Part shown: piece after piece, positions 50,982 through 60,514 of the stretch | How the letters are laid out: every line of letters starts with the position of its first letter | Numbering within the stretch: the stretch's first letter is position 1 | Source: Pseudomonadota bacterium | Lineage (GTDB): Bacteria; Myxococcota_A; UBA9160; JADFDR01 | NCBI GenBank assembly: GCA_003353845.1 | Contig: PIVT01000012.1 | Coordinates: 1-64,000 of the forward strand | DNA: 64,000 nt | Direction of reading: 5' to 3' | Position numbers and translations under genes: made by a program | Notes under the pieces: generated by a model | Seen by the model: only the letters and a program-made list of their open reading frames with translations | Told to the model about the DNA's origin: nothing | Databases searched by the model: none

Positions 50982-53867
50982 ATGAGTGAACAGGGACCGA
51001 CACCGCGCAAGATCATGGGCCTCCGCCGAAGAACCTTCTTACTTGCCGGAGCCGCGGGCACTGCTGCAGTCGGCCTGGGCCTTTGGAACTTGCGCCCCTC
51101 TCCGGAAATACAAGAACTCCTCTTGGATCCATTGGGACTGCCGGTCTTCCATGACTGGCGGGATGTCTATCAGAAGAAGTGGAGCTGGGATCGAGTCGTG
51201 CGCGGAACCCATACCAGTGCCAACTGCGTCTCGGCCTGCGCCTGGAACCTGTATGTACGCGACGGCGTAGTCTGGCGCGAAGAACAGGCCAACCCCTACA
51301 CCGCCTCCAACGAAAGCGTGCCCGATTGGAACCCCCGCGGCTGCCAGAAAGGAGCCTGCTATAGCGACCTGGCCATGGGACCCTCGCGAGTTCAATACCC
51401 CATGAAGCGAGTGGGAGAACGCGGCAGCGGAAAATTCAAGCGCGTTAGCTGGGAAGAGGCGCTGAGCGAAATTGCTGAAAACCTGGTGGACACCTTACAG
51501 GAACGAGGGGGCAGTGGCGCCGTGTGCGAGTACGGCGGACATATGGATTTCGGCCCCACCTTTGCCGGAGCCTTGCGTTTCTTTCGCCAAATCGGCGTCC
51601 CCGTCACAGACTCCACAGGAATGGTGGGCGACCTGACCATCGGGGCCACCATAACTTTTGGTGACAGCATGGTCGGCGGCAGCTCCGACGACTGGTTCCG
51701 CTCGGACTACCTCGTACTCTGGGGCTTCAATCCCGCCGCGACGCGCATACCCGACGCTCATTTCATCAATGAGGCGCGTTATCGCGGCGCCCGGGTGGTG
51801 GTAATCGCGCCGGACATGAATCAATCCACGCCCCACGCCGATCTCTGGATGCCCATTCGGCCCGGTGCCGACGCCGCTCTGGCCATGGCTGCCTGTCAGG
51901 TCATCGTTGAAGAAGGCCTGCTCAATCATGCTTATATATCAGAACAAACCGACCTTCCCTTCCTGATCCATCAGAACAGTGGATTGTTCTTGCGCGAATC
52001 GGACATGGTCGAAGGTGGCTCCGAAGAGCGCTTTGCCATTTGGAATCTAGATACTCAGGACATTTTCTGGATGCCGGGCAGCTACGGCAGTGAAGAGAAG
52101 ACGTTGAGCCTGCCCGAAGGTGTCACACCCGATCTCACGGGCAGTGCAGAGCTAAAAATGGCCGATGGCACGATGTCGAATGTGATTACCGTCTTCTCAC
52201 GCCTGCAGGAGCGACTCCAGGACCACACGCCCGAAATCGCAGCCAAGCAAACGGACATTCCCGCCAGTGTGATTCGTCGCTTTGCCCGCGACTTCGCCAA
52301 GGCCCCTGCGGCTCTGATCCTCAGTTCTTATGGCATGTGCAAGAATTACCATTCCGATCTCATACAGCGGGCGCAGATTTTGCTCGCCTCCCTCACGGGA
52401 AATCATGGCCGTTCAGGTGGTGGTTGGCGCGGTGGCTCCTACACCGGTGCGGACGGCATGGCGCTTGTGGCCATGCAAGACAAACTATCCATCCCTGATC
52501 TGGTTTGGCTGGGCGTCGAGTCCTATCGCAACCCTGCCGAAGTGGAGCAGCGCTTCCGCGGAATTTTTATTTCCAGCACACTCTTCCACGCCGTGCACGG
52601 AGGGCTTGCCGAAGAACAAATCAAGGCTGAATACGGAGACCCTCTACTTCCCGAGGGCGCGGGTCCTTACTTGGATGAAGCCTTGAAGAAAGGACACTTC
52701 GGTATCGGCCCCGCCGTCGGTGACAATCCACCCGATGTCATCATCAACACCTGCGGCAACATACTGCGCCATGCGCGCATGGGCGATCGCCTGCGCGACG
52801 GCATGTTCAAACGCGCGCGCTTGGTCGTCGACATCACCTTCCGAATGAGCGAAACCTCGCGCTACTCGGACATCCTACTTCCCGCGGCAGGTTGGTACGA
52901 GAAGGTGGGCCTGAAATACATTCCCGTCTTTGCGCCCTATGTCCACTTATCGGATCGCGCTGTTGCACCTCTGGGTGAGTCCAAACCCGAATGGGAAATT
53001 TTCGGGCTATTGGCCGAAAAGGTCAGCAGCGTCGCCCAAAGCAAAGGCGTTCAAACCATTCAGGGATTCCGCGGTGAAGACTGCGACCTTACGAGTGCCT
53101 TTCAGCGCTACACCGATGAGGGCCGTTTCGGCCCCACAGATGATGAGCAAGTTCTTCAATTTATGCTGGGCGTCACTGAAGGTACACGAGGCATCACCAT
53201 CGACGATCTGCGACGCGAAGGGGGTGCCATTCGATTAAAGAGCCTGGGAGCGGACAACGGTGTCGGTGTTCACTCGCCTTACAGTCAAACCGAAACCATC
53301 GCTCCGCTACAAGACTACACCGTCGATAAAAAGAACTACCCCACCCTCACGGGTCGTCAGCAATTCTACATCGATCACCCTTGGTTCCTGAAACTAGACG
53401 AAGCCTTGCCTCGACACAAAGCGCCACCGGCGGCCGGTGGAGATCACCCCTTCACCCTGACCGGCGGACATACACGCTGGAGCATCCATGCCGTCTGGCG
53501 CGACCACGCCCTGCTCTTGCGCTTGCAGCGCGGCGAACCTGTGGTCTTCTTGAATCCTGATATTGCAAGCCAACGCGGCATCGCAGATCACGACCGCGTG
53601 CGTGTGTGGAACGACTTGGATGAATTCGAAGCCCGCGCCAAGATCACCGGTACCATTCGGCCCGACCAAGTGCATATCTTTCACGCCTGGGAGCCCTACC
53701 AGTTTCGCGGAGGAAAAACCCACCAGACCCTGTCCCCAAGCCCCATTAAGATCACACAGCTTGTGGGCGACTACGGGCATATCTATTGGAGCTACGGACG
53801 CTACGAACCCAATGGGAACGATCGCGATACCCGAGTGGACATTGCGAAGCAGCGAGATCAGGACTAA
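50982..53867 (+). CDS. Exported type II DMSO-reductase-family molybdopterin alpha subunit
   Basis: A 961-residue molybdenum enzyme with a Tat signal (twin Arg at 15-17, RRRTFLLAG). The Fe-S motif is His77, Cys82, Cys86 and, after 34 residues, Cys121 (THTSANCVSACAW and RGCQKGAC); that C-x34-C spacing and the His place it with NarG, ethylbenzene dehydrogenase, selenate/chlorate reductase and steroid C25 dehydrogenase alpha subunits. Other blocks (YLVLWGFNPAATRIPDAHF, ILLPAAGWYEK) fit the catalytic core. In that family the alpha subunit needs beta and gamma partners, but none adjoins here. The substrate cannot be deduced; oxygen-free hydroxylation of a hydrocarbon or steroid is one possibility. 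Confidence 0.9.
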   Translation: MSEQGPTPRKIMGLRRRTFLLAGAAGTAAVGLGLWNLRPSPEIQELLLDPLGLPVFHDWRDVYQKKWSWDRVVRGTHTSANCVSACAWNLYVRDGVVWREEQANPYTASNESVPDWNPRGCQKGACYSDLAMGPSRVQYPMKRVGERGSGKFKRVSWEEALSEIAENLVDTLQERGGSGAVCEYGGHMDFGPTFAGALRFFRQIGVPVTDSTGMVGDLTIGATITFGDSMVGGSSDDWFRSDYLVLWGFNPAATRIPDAHFINEARYRGARVVVIAPDMNQSTPHADLWMPIRPGADAALAMAACQVIVEEGLLNHAYISEQTDLPFLIHQNSGLFLRESDMVEGGSEERFAIWNLDTQDIFWMPGSYGSEEKTLSLPEGVTPDLTGSAELKMADGTMSNVITVFSRLQERLQDHTPEIAAKQTDIPASVIRRFARDFAKAPAALILSSYGMCKNYHSDLIQRAQILLASLTGNHGRSGGGWRGGSYTGADGMALVAMQDKLSIPDLVWLGVESYRNPAEVEQRFRGIFISSTLFHAVHGGLAEEQIKAEYGDPLLPEGAGPYLDEALKKGHFGIGPAVGDNPPDVIINTCGNILRHARMGDRLRDGMFKRARLVVDITFRMSETSRYSDILLPAAGWYEKVGLKYIPVFAPYVHLSDRAVAPLGESKPEWEIFGLLAEKVSSVAQSKGVQTIQGFRGEDCDLTSAFQRYTDEGRFGPTDDEQVLQFMLGVTEGTRGITIDDLRREGGAIRLKSLGADNGVGVHSPYSQTETIAPLQDYTVDKKNYPTLTGRQQFYIDHPWFLKLDEALPRHKAPPAAGGDHPFTLTGGHTRWSIHAVWRDHALLLRLQRGEPVVFLNPDIASQRGIADHDRVRVWNDLDEFEARAKITGTIRPDQVHIFHAWEPYQFRGGKTHQTLSPSPIKITQLVGDYGHIYWSYGRYEPNGNDRDTRVDIAKQRDQD

Positions 53868-55855
53868 GGCGTGTACCAAATAGGTGAAGTATAGGCGCGC
53901 TCAGTGGTGGTCATGGGTACGTCCTTGGGCATATTCACCATGAAATACTTCGCATCGAATGCCGTCCAACGAGGCGTCGGAATCTCAATCACCCTTGCGT
54001 AATAAAAGGCCTTCTGACGGGCATCAAAATTGGGGTCCTTCCAGACCTTGATGAGTGTGCTTGCACCAATGGTATTGGTCCAGGTGGCGTTGGCTACATC
54101 TACGGTATTTCCCACCGGTGGCAGTTTGCCCGTACTGGGGTCGGGTTGGCGATCACCGGACCACACGACGTCATAAACTTTTTCATGCAGCTCTCCCTTT
54201 GCATCCATCCAGCCCTTAACAATCTGGATACGATCCAGATTGCCACCGATCACATCCTTCAAGGCCCCCACAAGAAATGTGGGCACTGTCTTGCCTTCGG
54301 GAGCCAAAGGCAAATCACCACCCATGGGTATACCTTTGGTATAACCCACGCGCGCGGGCAAACGGCTGTTGGCATCATCACTATCAAATTCCCAGCCACC
54401 GAAGAAGCGTACGATCATACGGCTGCCTGTGGTTGCATAGGTTTCTTTACGCTGCATGGCATCGAATATGGATGCGCGTGTGTTTTCTTCGGCCCAGACC
54501 GCGGCCCAACCGGATGCGAGCGGTGAATAGCCTTTGTATTCCTTATCCCCCATCTTGGCCATGGGGTGCTTGTAGCGATCTTTATTGGGCTCTCCACCGG
54601 AATGCTTGCCGAAGAAGCTTTCTTCTTCGATGGCAGCCAGCCCGGTATGACTATCGCTCGAACCAATCATGCCGAACTTATAAGGATTCGTGCCGAGCTT
54701 GCCTTCCAACCGCAATCCGGTTTGCAGGGCGGAGCGAGCGTATTCAAAACGCAGCATTTCGTTGATTTTCGACTCGCTCAAATCCAGGTTACCCTGGTCC
54801 CAGGTACCATAATCTGCAAACTCGTCATTCTTGGACAAGAACGGATGCGCCTCACCATCTCCTTTGATCTGTGTGACCTCGTACAGCGGCTCCCACCGGG
54901 CACGTGTAGCCACGTATTCCTTATTGAGCTTCTTACCAAAGGCCTTTATTTCCGGGAACATAATGCCGTTGCTCAGATTGCCATTATGCGCGATGGCCAA
55001 TACCTGCCCGGCCGTTCTCTCTTGGTAATCAGCCATCCATTTCCACAGGTCAACGGGGTTGGTGCTGCCAAGCGGTGGTGTCGCAGTAAACGGTTCCATC
55101 AATCTCGCACGTTCGCCACCACCTCGATACATCACCACTCGGTGCAAGTTGTTACCATTGACCAGGGAGGTCCATTCATATCCAATAAAGGCCGTGAATT
55201 GTCCCGGCTCATTGGCCTCTTCTGCCGCATTGATGGTCTCATCCCATGTGGATCGATAAATGCCCGTGCCAGGCAATGACATCAACTCTTGTGGAAAGGC
55301 ACCTTGAGAAAAGGCGCCAATCATTTCGGCGGTAGCCTGCACAGCCTTCTGACCGCCTGCTGCTATCAGGGTATGCCATCGACGCCCTTTTTCATTGGCC
55401 ATCACATAGGGTGCACCTTCCTTCAGTTTCGGGAAGAACCCCATATTATCTGAGTGGTCGGCCACCACGAGGAAATCAAGCGGGCGGGATAATCGTACCG
55501 GTTGGCCGGTGGATGAAATCACTTCTTCACCTTTGGCAAAACGGTAGGCATCCGGTGGCAGTAACGTGGCACCAAAGGCACCTGCGTCAAAGGAAACAGC
55601 CGTGTGCAGATGAGTATCCCCCCAAAGCGGCATGTCGGGGAAATCGCGCTGTGCGTAAGGGGAATAGGCTGGCCTTGTGTCGGCGCCACCCAATGACTCC
55701 AGATCATCGGAGACGAGCCCGCCCCCTTCTGCCAATGCACTTTGGCTCGGGAGCAGGGTGAGAGTCAGAATCAAGGCCATGCAGAACAACACTGGAATAC
55801 CGTTTCTTCCTATGACCCCGTTTGACAATAAACAAGTTTTCTGTGTTTCGTTCAT
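53864..55855 (-). CDS. DUF3604 exported protein with PHP-like metal motifs
   Basis: A 663-residue protein with a signal peptide (about 1-45, cleaved near QSALA). WGDTHLHTAVSFD near the N-terminus, VVADHSDNMGF and MIGSSDSHTG are spaced like metal ligands of PHP-domain phosphoesterases, consistent with DUF3604 being related to that fold. The family has no established reaction. The ATG at 55855 follows GGAGGG and is preferred over the TTG at 55873. A clear TATAAT lies upstream on this strand (55917-55922). The gene ends by overlapping the molybdenum-enzyme gene tail to tail and is divergent from a phosphatase-family gene. Confidence 0.87.
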   Translation of the reverse strand: MNETQKTCLLSNGVIGRNGIPVLFCMALILTLTLLPSQSALAEGGGLVSDDLESLGGADTRPAYSPYAQRDFPDMPLWGDTHLHTAVSFDAGAFGATLLPPDAYRFAKGEEVISSTGQPVRLSRPLDFLVVADHSDNMGFFPKLKEGAPYVMANEKGRRWHTLIAAGGQKAVQATAEMIGAFSQGAFPQELMSLPGTGIYRSTWDETINAAEEANEPGQFTAFIGYEWTSLVNGNNLHRVVMYRGGGERARLMEPFTATPPLGSTNPVDLWKWMADYQERTAGQVLAIAHNGNLSNGIMFPEIKAFGKKLNKEYVATRARWEPLYEVTQIKGDGEAHPFLSKNDEFADYGTWDQGNLDLSESKINEMLRFEYARSALQTGLRLEGKLGTNPYKFGMIGSSDSHTGLAAIEEESFFGKHSGGEPNKDRYKHPMAKMGDKEYKGYSPLASGWAAVWAEENTRASIFDAMQRKETYATTGSRMIVRFFGGWEFDSDDANSRLPARVGYTKGIPMGGDLPLAPEGKTVPTFLVGALKDVIGGNLDRIQIVKGWMDAKGELHEKVYDVVWSGDRQPDPSTGKLPPVGNTVDVANATWTNTIGASTLIKVWKDPNFDARQKAFYYARVIEIPTPRWTAFDAKYFMVNMPKDVPMTTTERAYTSPIWYTP

Positions 55856-56069
55856 CAAGGGTATGCCCTCCAAATATAGAAAATCCAGACAAGACGATAG
55901 CTTTCCAGAGAGGAGACATTATAAGGTATTCAAATTGCCAATCGTCACTAAAATATCTCTTACAAAATGGACTCCGCTGTCCAAAACAGGTTAACGACGT
56001 ACACCACCCCTACCCCTCACTGGGTGAGGCGTTAGCATTTGCTTGCATTTCTTCAGGAAAGGAAAAAGG

Positions 56070-57734
56070 ATGCAGTTCAAAATCGCTTGTCTGGTTAGTG
56101 TCTTGTTAGGAATAACCGTTGCTGCTAATGCCGACACTCCGCCCAAACTGGTATTACAGATTACTGTGGATGGCTTGCGAGCCGACTTGCTCAGCCGCTA
56201 TCAGGCTAATTTTTCTCAGGGTGGTTTTCGTTACCTCATGACCAATGGCACGGTGTACGGCAACGCCCATTATGACCATGCCAATACTGAAACCATCGTG
56301 GGTCACAGCACCCTGGCCACCGGTGCCCACCCCTCTGCGCACGGCATGACGGGCAATGTCTGGTTCGATTCAGATACGGGTGAGCTGGCCTATAATATCG
56401 AGGATGCCGATGCACCCTTGTTGCCAACCCGAGAGGATGTGGTGGCCGGTGAGCAGGTTGATCCAACCCAAAAACTGGCGCGCAGCGAGGGTCGTTCACC
56501 ACGGGCCTTGCTGGTGCCTACTTTCAGCGATGCGCTGACGGTTCACTACGCCGGCCAGTCCAAGGTCTTTGGCGTGTCGGGGAAAGATCGCAGCGCAGTG
56601 GCCATGGCGGGGCATACGGGCAAGGCGTTCTGGATGTCGGTAGATACCGGTGATTTCATTACCAGTCGTTACTACTACGAAGATTACCCACAATGGGCGA
56701 AAGACTGGAACGCCCTTCGCAAGGCGGAACAGTATAGCGGCCAGCAGTGGGAGTTGTTGCTGGAACCCTCAAACTATGTGCTAGGTGACCAGGATGATCG
56801 TGCCTATGAAGCGGACTTAAAGGGTTACGGCCGTGTTTTTCCTCATACCTATGCTGAGGCGGGCAACAAACTATTCAACACCCAACTCTTGGTGAGTCCC
56901 GCTGGAGACAAGTTACTGCTGGACTTCGTCAAAGCCCTGATGGCGGGTGAACAATTGGGGCAAGGTGCGGTCACCGATTACTTATCTGTGAGCTTTTCTT
57001 CCGTCGATGCGGTGAATCATTTCTTCGGGCCGTCTAGTTTGGAAAACGAAGATGTGGTGCTTCAACTGGATCGCACCCTGGCCGAATTACTTACCCATGT
57101 ATACAAAACCGTCGGGTTGAAAAACACCCTGATTGTATTGAGCGCCGACCACGGGATGGCGGAGATGCCTGAATACATGACGGAGCTGGGGTACTCGGCT
57201 GGCCGTATCAAGCCACAGGAGATTGTGGACCTCGCCAATCAGATCGCCAAGGATCAGTTCGGCATCGAAGAGGCGGCCGGTTTTTTCTTCAGGCCCTATC
57301 TCTACCTGGATGAAAAGAAAATTCAAGCGGCTGGCAAGTCGGTCAACGAGGTTGAACAAACCATTGCACTGGGCTTAGGGGAACATCCCGGGGTCGCGTT
57401 AGCGGTCTCGCGGGCGGGCCTATCACCCTTGGATAAAACCCCGCTATTGCGCCAGATCAAGCGCAACTATCACCCGCAACGCTCGGGTCATATCTACCTC
57501 GTTCAGAAACCCTATTGGTTTATTTTTGAATCGGGACCCATCGCTGCCATGCACGGCTCACCCTGGCGCTTTGATACGCACGTGCCTTTGATCTTTATCG
57601 GCAATGGAATTGACAAGCAGCATATCGAACGACAGGTGGGGCTGGTGGATGTTGCGCCTACCCTGGCAAGGCTACTGGGCATGTCGCCACCGGCAGCAGC
57701 ACAGGGCAAGCCCTTGGTAGAAGTCTTTGATTAA
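56070..57734 (+). CDS. Alkaline-phosphatase-superfamily exported phosphoesterase (PafA-like)
   Basis: A 554-residue periplasmic enzyme with a signal peptide (LVSVLLGITVAANA). The first metal Asp lies in ITVDGLRADLLSRY, the nucleophile Thr in HANTETIVGHSTLATG, and the later metal residues in LSADHGMAEMPEY and AAMHGSPWRFDTHVPLIF. The pattern matches the PafA/NPP branch, which cleaves phosphate monoesters or diesters. The ATG at 56070 follows AGGAAAGG and gives a proper signal peptide; the TTG at 56043 is less good. Divergent from the DUF3604 gene. Confidence 0.88.
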   Translation: MQFKIACLVSVLLGITVAANADTPPKLVLQITVDGLRADLLSRYQANFSQGGFRYLMTNGTVYGNAHYDHANTETIVGHSTLATGAHPSAHGMTGNVWFDSDTGELAYNIEDADAPLLPTREDVVAGEQVDPTQKLARSEGRSPRALLVPTFSDALTVHYAGQSKVFGVSGKDRSAVAMAGHTGKAFWMSVDTGDFITSRYYYEDYPQWAKDWNALRKAEQYSGQQWELLLEPSNYVLGDQDDRAYEADLKGYGRVFPHTYAEAGNKLFNTQLLVSPAGDKLLLDFVKALMAGEQLGQGAVTDYLSVSFSSVDAVNHFFGPSSLENEDVVLQLDRTLAELLTHVYKTVGLKNTLIVLSADHGMAEMPEYMTELGYSAGRIKPQEIVDLANQIAKDQFGIEEAAGFFFRPYLYLDEKKIQAAGKSVNEVEQTIALGLGEHPGVALAVSRAGLSPLDKTPLLRQIKRNYHPQRSGHIYLVQKPYWFIFESGPIAAMHGSPWRFDTHVPLIFIGNGIDKQHIERQVGLVDVAPTLARLLGMSPPAAAQGKPLVEVFD

Positions 57735-57837
57735 CCCAAAAGAAACCGCCGCCTGCCCAGGCAATGGAGGGCAAAGCCAGGGAGGTCAATGCGAGAGTGG
57801 CTAAGGCCAGAAAGTAAATCGAGCAGCGTTTCATCAT
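57658..57837 (-). CDS. Short orphan frame with a signal peptide (possible gene relic)
   Basis: A 59-residue frame begins with a textbook signal peptide (MMKRCSIYFLALATLALTS, ending SIAWA) and then GGGFFW, after which it runs into the antisense of the phosphatase gene end. Either the true gene was truncated when the phosphatase gene arrived, or this is a short secreted peptide, or it is chance. It lies just downstream of the transporter-like gene on the same strand, and no clear ribosome site is visible. Confidence 0.3.
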   Translation of the reverse strand: MMKRCSIYFLALATLALTSLALPSIAWAGGGFFWVNQRLLPRACPVLLPVATCPVALPG

Positions 57838-57869
57838 GCTATAAAGTTTCCATCTATGGCTTCAGGAAT

Positions 57870-57890
57870 CGACCCCTTTGAGAAGGGTCG
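57870..57890 (-). terminator. Weak hairpin after the transporter-like gene
   Basis: CGACCCC...GGGTCG form a stem of about eight pairs with one bulge, 17 bases beyond the stop of the gene at 57907-58755. No T run follows, so termination is uncertain. Confidence 0.3.
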
Positions 57891-57906
57891 CTCGTGTTAG
57901 CTCATG

Positions 57907-58755
57907 CTATTTGGGAAACAAAAATTGCAGCTGAAACCGCAGGCTCCAGCCTCCAGAGATGTCCGGTTCATGCAGATTATAGAAGTACTGCGCTTGGGCA
58001 TTCACCGGCTGCTTACCGATTCGAAAGACTTTACCGACACCACCTCCCATCGGAACCGTCCACTTGTCGCCACTCTTATTTGCTTCGTCGTTGGCTGTGA
58101 TGATGGGGGAAGACGTAAGGTACCAGCCATCAGCCATGTTGTAGTTCACGAAGTACTGCCAGGTAAACAGGTCGATTTCATTGCCGGAGGAAGCGCCAAA
58201 ATCCCACACCTGGCTGAACAGTGAGCCCACGACCCATTCGTCTTTCATAGTTAAGAATACGGCGGAGGGACCGCCCCCCCACTCATCGGGGCCGAGCCGA
58301 CTGTCGGTATTGGTCGGCAGGAGCAGGACGGGACCCGCGCCCCAAATCCATCCCCCGTCAGTGGGGGCCTTCGGTGAAAAGAACGCGGTAAAGGTCGTAT
58401 CTCCGATACCTGTTTCTCGATCCTGGCCCGGTCGGAGCCCCGGTTGAGAAACGATGGGCACAATGGTCCGGGTGATCAAGTTCCACTCTTCGTTGAGTTC
58501 AAAGGGCCAGACCGGTTGAATATTCGTGGTATAGAGTGGCTTGTCTCTGGGACCGTAGTTCGGGTCAATATTCGTTTGAAAGGGGAGACTGATGAGATTC
58601 GCTACCGGATTCTGAGTGGCTCGAGCCAACTCGCCATGGTCATCTTCATGTTCCTCAACCGTTCCATCACCCGTACCAGCCAAGGCGGGGCTGACCAACA
58701 ACAAGGAGAGGCTGGCGAAGACTCCGAGGGTGAGGATGGAAAGGCTTCGTGTCAT
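57907..58755 (-). CDS. Outer-membrane transporter-like protein (phenol-degradation MetA family pattern)
   Basis: A 282-residue beta-barrel-like protein with a signal peptide (LLLVSPALA). The segments LISLPFQTNIDPNYGPRDK, ITRTIVPIVSQPGLRPGQDRETGIGDTTFTAFFSPK and GPVLLLPTNTD are typical of the group annotated as 'transporter' or MetA-pathway phenol-degradation proteins, which are outer-membrane proteins of unknown solute. The chain ends with FQLQFLFPK, a phenylalanine near the end as in barrels. It has its own promoter region at 58756-59190. Confidence 0.75.
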   Translation of the reverse strand: MTRSLSILTLGVFASLSLLLVSPALAGTGDGTVEEHEDDHGELARATQNPVANLISLPFQTNIDPNYGPRDKPLYTTNIQPVWPFELNEEWNLITRTIVPIVSQPGLRPGQDRETGIGDTTFTAFFSPKAPTDGGWIWGAGPVLLLPTNTDSRLGPDEWGGGPSAVFLTMKDEWVVGSLFSQVWDFGASSGNEIDLFTWQYFVNYNMADGWYLTSSPIITANDEANKSGDKWTVPMGGGVGKVFRIGKQPVNAQAQYFYNLHEPDISGGWSLRFQLQFLFPK

Positions 58756-59190
58756 GGCGAGACTCCCTGTGTCGATTATGTGAAAAACAAAAGTACCAGC
58801 CGAATAATGACGCGCAATGCTGACTTACCGGATATCAAAAGACCGCGGCATCTAACGAATACCAAGGGTTTATCCTGACCCTGCGAAAGAAGGGCGTGTT
58901 GCGAACACAATTTTTTGGACTCCAGTAGTGAAAAATCAATACAGGAATAAATAAACGTTGTTATCTATTGAGAAGTGGATTTAGGTCTTCACAATCTTGA
59001 ACTTCACCAAAATTGCGATTCATCTTTCAATTAGGATACCCTCCGACAAGGGAACGCGGAGGTCGAGGTGACGAATATCTCGGCGATACTTGTCTATCAC
59101 GCACACACCAAGATCGCGAAGGTGCTGTCCGAGTATCCGAAGCACTGAAATTTGACATAGAGAAACCTGGCGAGAACCGAGGAGTCAACC
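58756..59190. promoter_or_regulatory. Divergent intergenic region with a short open frame
   Basis: Promoters for the transporter-like gene (leftward) and the alpha/beta-hydrolase gene (rightward) must lie here. The middle (58900-59040) is AT-rich. A 26-codon frame from a GTG at 59070 (after GGAGG) to 59150 is present but resembles nothing I know. GAGGAG at 59180-59185 is the ribosome site of the hydrolase gene. No confident operator was found. Confidence 0.4.
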
Positions 59191-60495
59191 ATGAGATCGA
59201 TTGTCATTGTCTTATTGGGTGTGCTGATGGGGGTAGTTCCCAGCAGCGTTGCAGCCTACGACTACCCCATACAACATCGCTATGTTTCCACAGTGCTAGG
59301 GACGCCCCAAGCTCTCCGCTATCCACTGCCTGAGAAGTACGTTTTACAAGAGCACATGCTAGATATCTTTCCCGAGCGGGAGCTACCCGAGGTCTTTTGG
59401 TACGAGCGCGGCCTGCATTTCGGATTCATGCCGCACAAGGGAGAGCAACGCCCCCTGGTGTTCATCATCGCGGGCACAGGGGCGAGCTATAACTCCGCCA
59501 AGACAGTCTCCATGGCCCGGGCACTGCATCAAGCTGGCTTCCACGTCTTGACCCTCCCCTCCCCGACCCACTTCAACTTCCTGGCCAACGCATCGAGCAC
59601 CCACTTGCCCGGCTACCCCGAAGACGACGCAAAGGATCTTTATCGCGTCATGCAAGCGGCCCTCGAAAAGGTGAAGGGGCAGGTCGAAGTCTCGTCCTTT
59701 TACCTCACGGGCTATAGCCTGGGTGGCTTCAACGCTGCCTTCGTGGCGCAACTCGATGAAGAACGAAAGGCCTTCAATTTCGAGAAGGTCTTGATGATCA
59801 ACCCACCCGTGAACCTGTATAACTCCGTGTCGATCCTCGATGACCTGTTGCGGGACAACTTACCGGGAGGTGTCGAGGGAACAGGCGCTTTCATCAACTC
59901 TATCATCGACCGGCTTTCGAGCATCCATAACAAGACGGACGCCCTGCATTTCGATGGCGACTTCATGTACCGGGTGCACGAGGAATTGGAGAAAGAACGC
60001 ATTCGCCTGGGTGAGCCCGAGGACCCCGAGTACCATGGTGCAGCGGCACTCATCGGCATTTCCTTCCGGATCTCATCGGGCAGCATCGTCTTCGGTTCCG
60101 ACGTAATCAACCGCAGCGGCTACGTCATTTCGCCGAACCTTGAATTGGGAAAATACGACCCGCTGAAGGAGTACGCACGAATCAGTCATCGCGTCGAGTT
60201 CACCGAGTACATCGACGATATGGTGATCCCTCAATTATTGAAGGAATATCCCGGCGAGTCGCGGGAGACACTACTCGCCTCGGCGAGTCTCCAGGACATG
60301 GAGTCCTACCTTTCGCGTTCGACAAAATTTGGTGTCGTGACCAACGCCGATGAAGTCATCCTTGCCCCCGGTGAGCTTGACTACATGCAGAAGGTTTTCG
60401 GATCTCGAATCAAGGTATACCCGCGAGGGGGTCATTGCGGGAATATCGACTTAAAAGAAAACGTCCAGTTCATGATTGATTTCTTCGCTAACTGA
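59191..60495 (+). CDS. Exported serine alpha/beta-hydrolase-like protein
   Basis: A 434-residue protein with a signal peptide (cleavage near SVAAYD). The oxyanion region VFIIAGTGASYNS and the nucleophile elbow TGYSLGGFNA (Ser in GYSLGG) are typical of alpha/beta hydrolases, with a late conserved histidine in YPRGGHCGNID. The substrate is probably an ester or lipid in the periplasm. The ATG at 59191 follows GAGGAG. The mlaA gene follows after 19 bases, so a role in the envelope or in lipid handling is possible. Confidence 0.82.
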   Translation: MRSIVIVLLGVLMGVVPSSVAAYDYPIQHRYVSTVLGTPQALRYPLPEKYVLQEHMLDIFPERELPEVFWYERGLHFGFMPHKGEQRPLVFIIAGTGASYNSAKTVSMARALHQAGFHVLTLPSPTHFNFLANASSTHLPGYPEDDAKDLYRVMQAALEKVKGQVEVSSFYLTGYSLGGFNAAFVAQLDEERKAFNFEKVLMINPPVNLYNSVSILDDLLRDNLPGGVEGTGAFINSIIDRLSSIHNKTDALHFDGDFMYRVHEELEKERIRLGEPEDPEYHGAAALIGISFRISSGSIVFGSDVINRSGYVISPNLELGKYDPLKEYARISHRVEFTEYIDDMVIPQLLKEYPGESRETLLASASLQDMESYLSRSTKFGVVTNADEVILAPGELDYMQKVFGSRIKVYPRGGHCGNIDLKENVQFMIDFFAN

Positions 60496-60514
60496 AAGCG
60501 ATATCGAGGTGGCT

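Noticed and set aside
59070-59150. 26-codon frame with a GTG start and a GGAGG upstream
   Set aside because: Too short and without any recognisable pattern to be called a gene.
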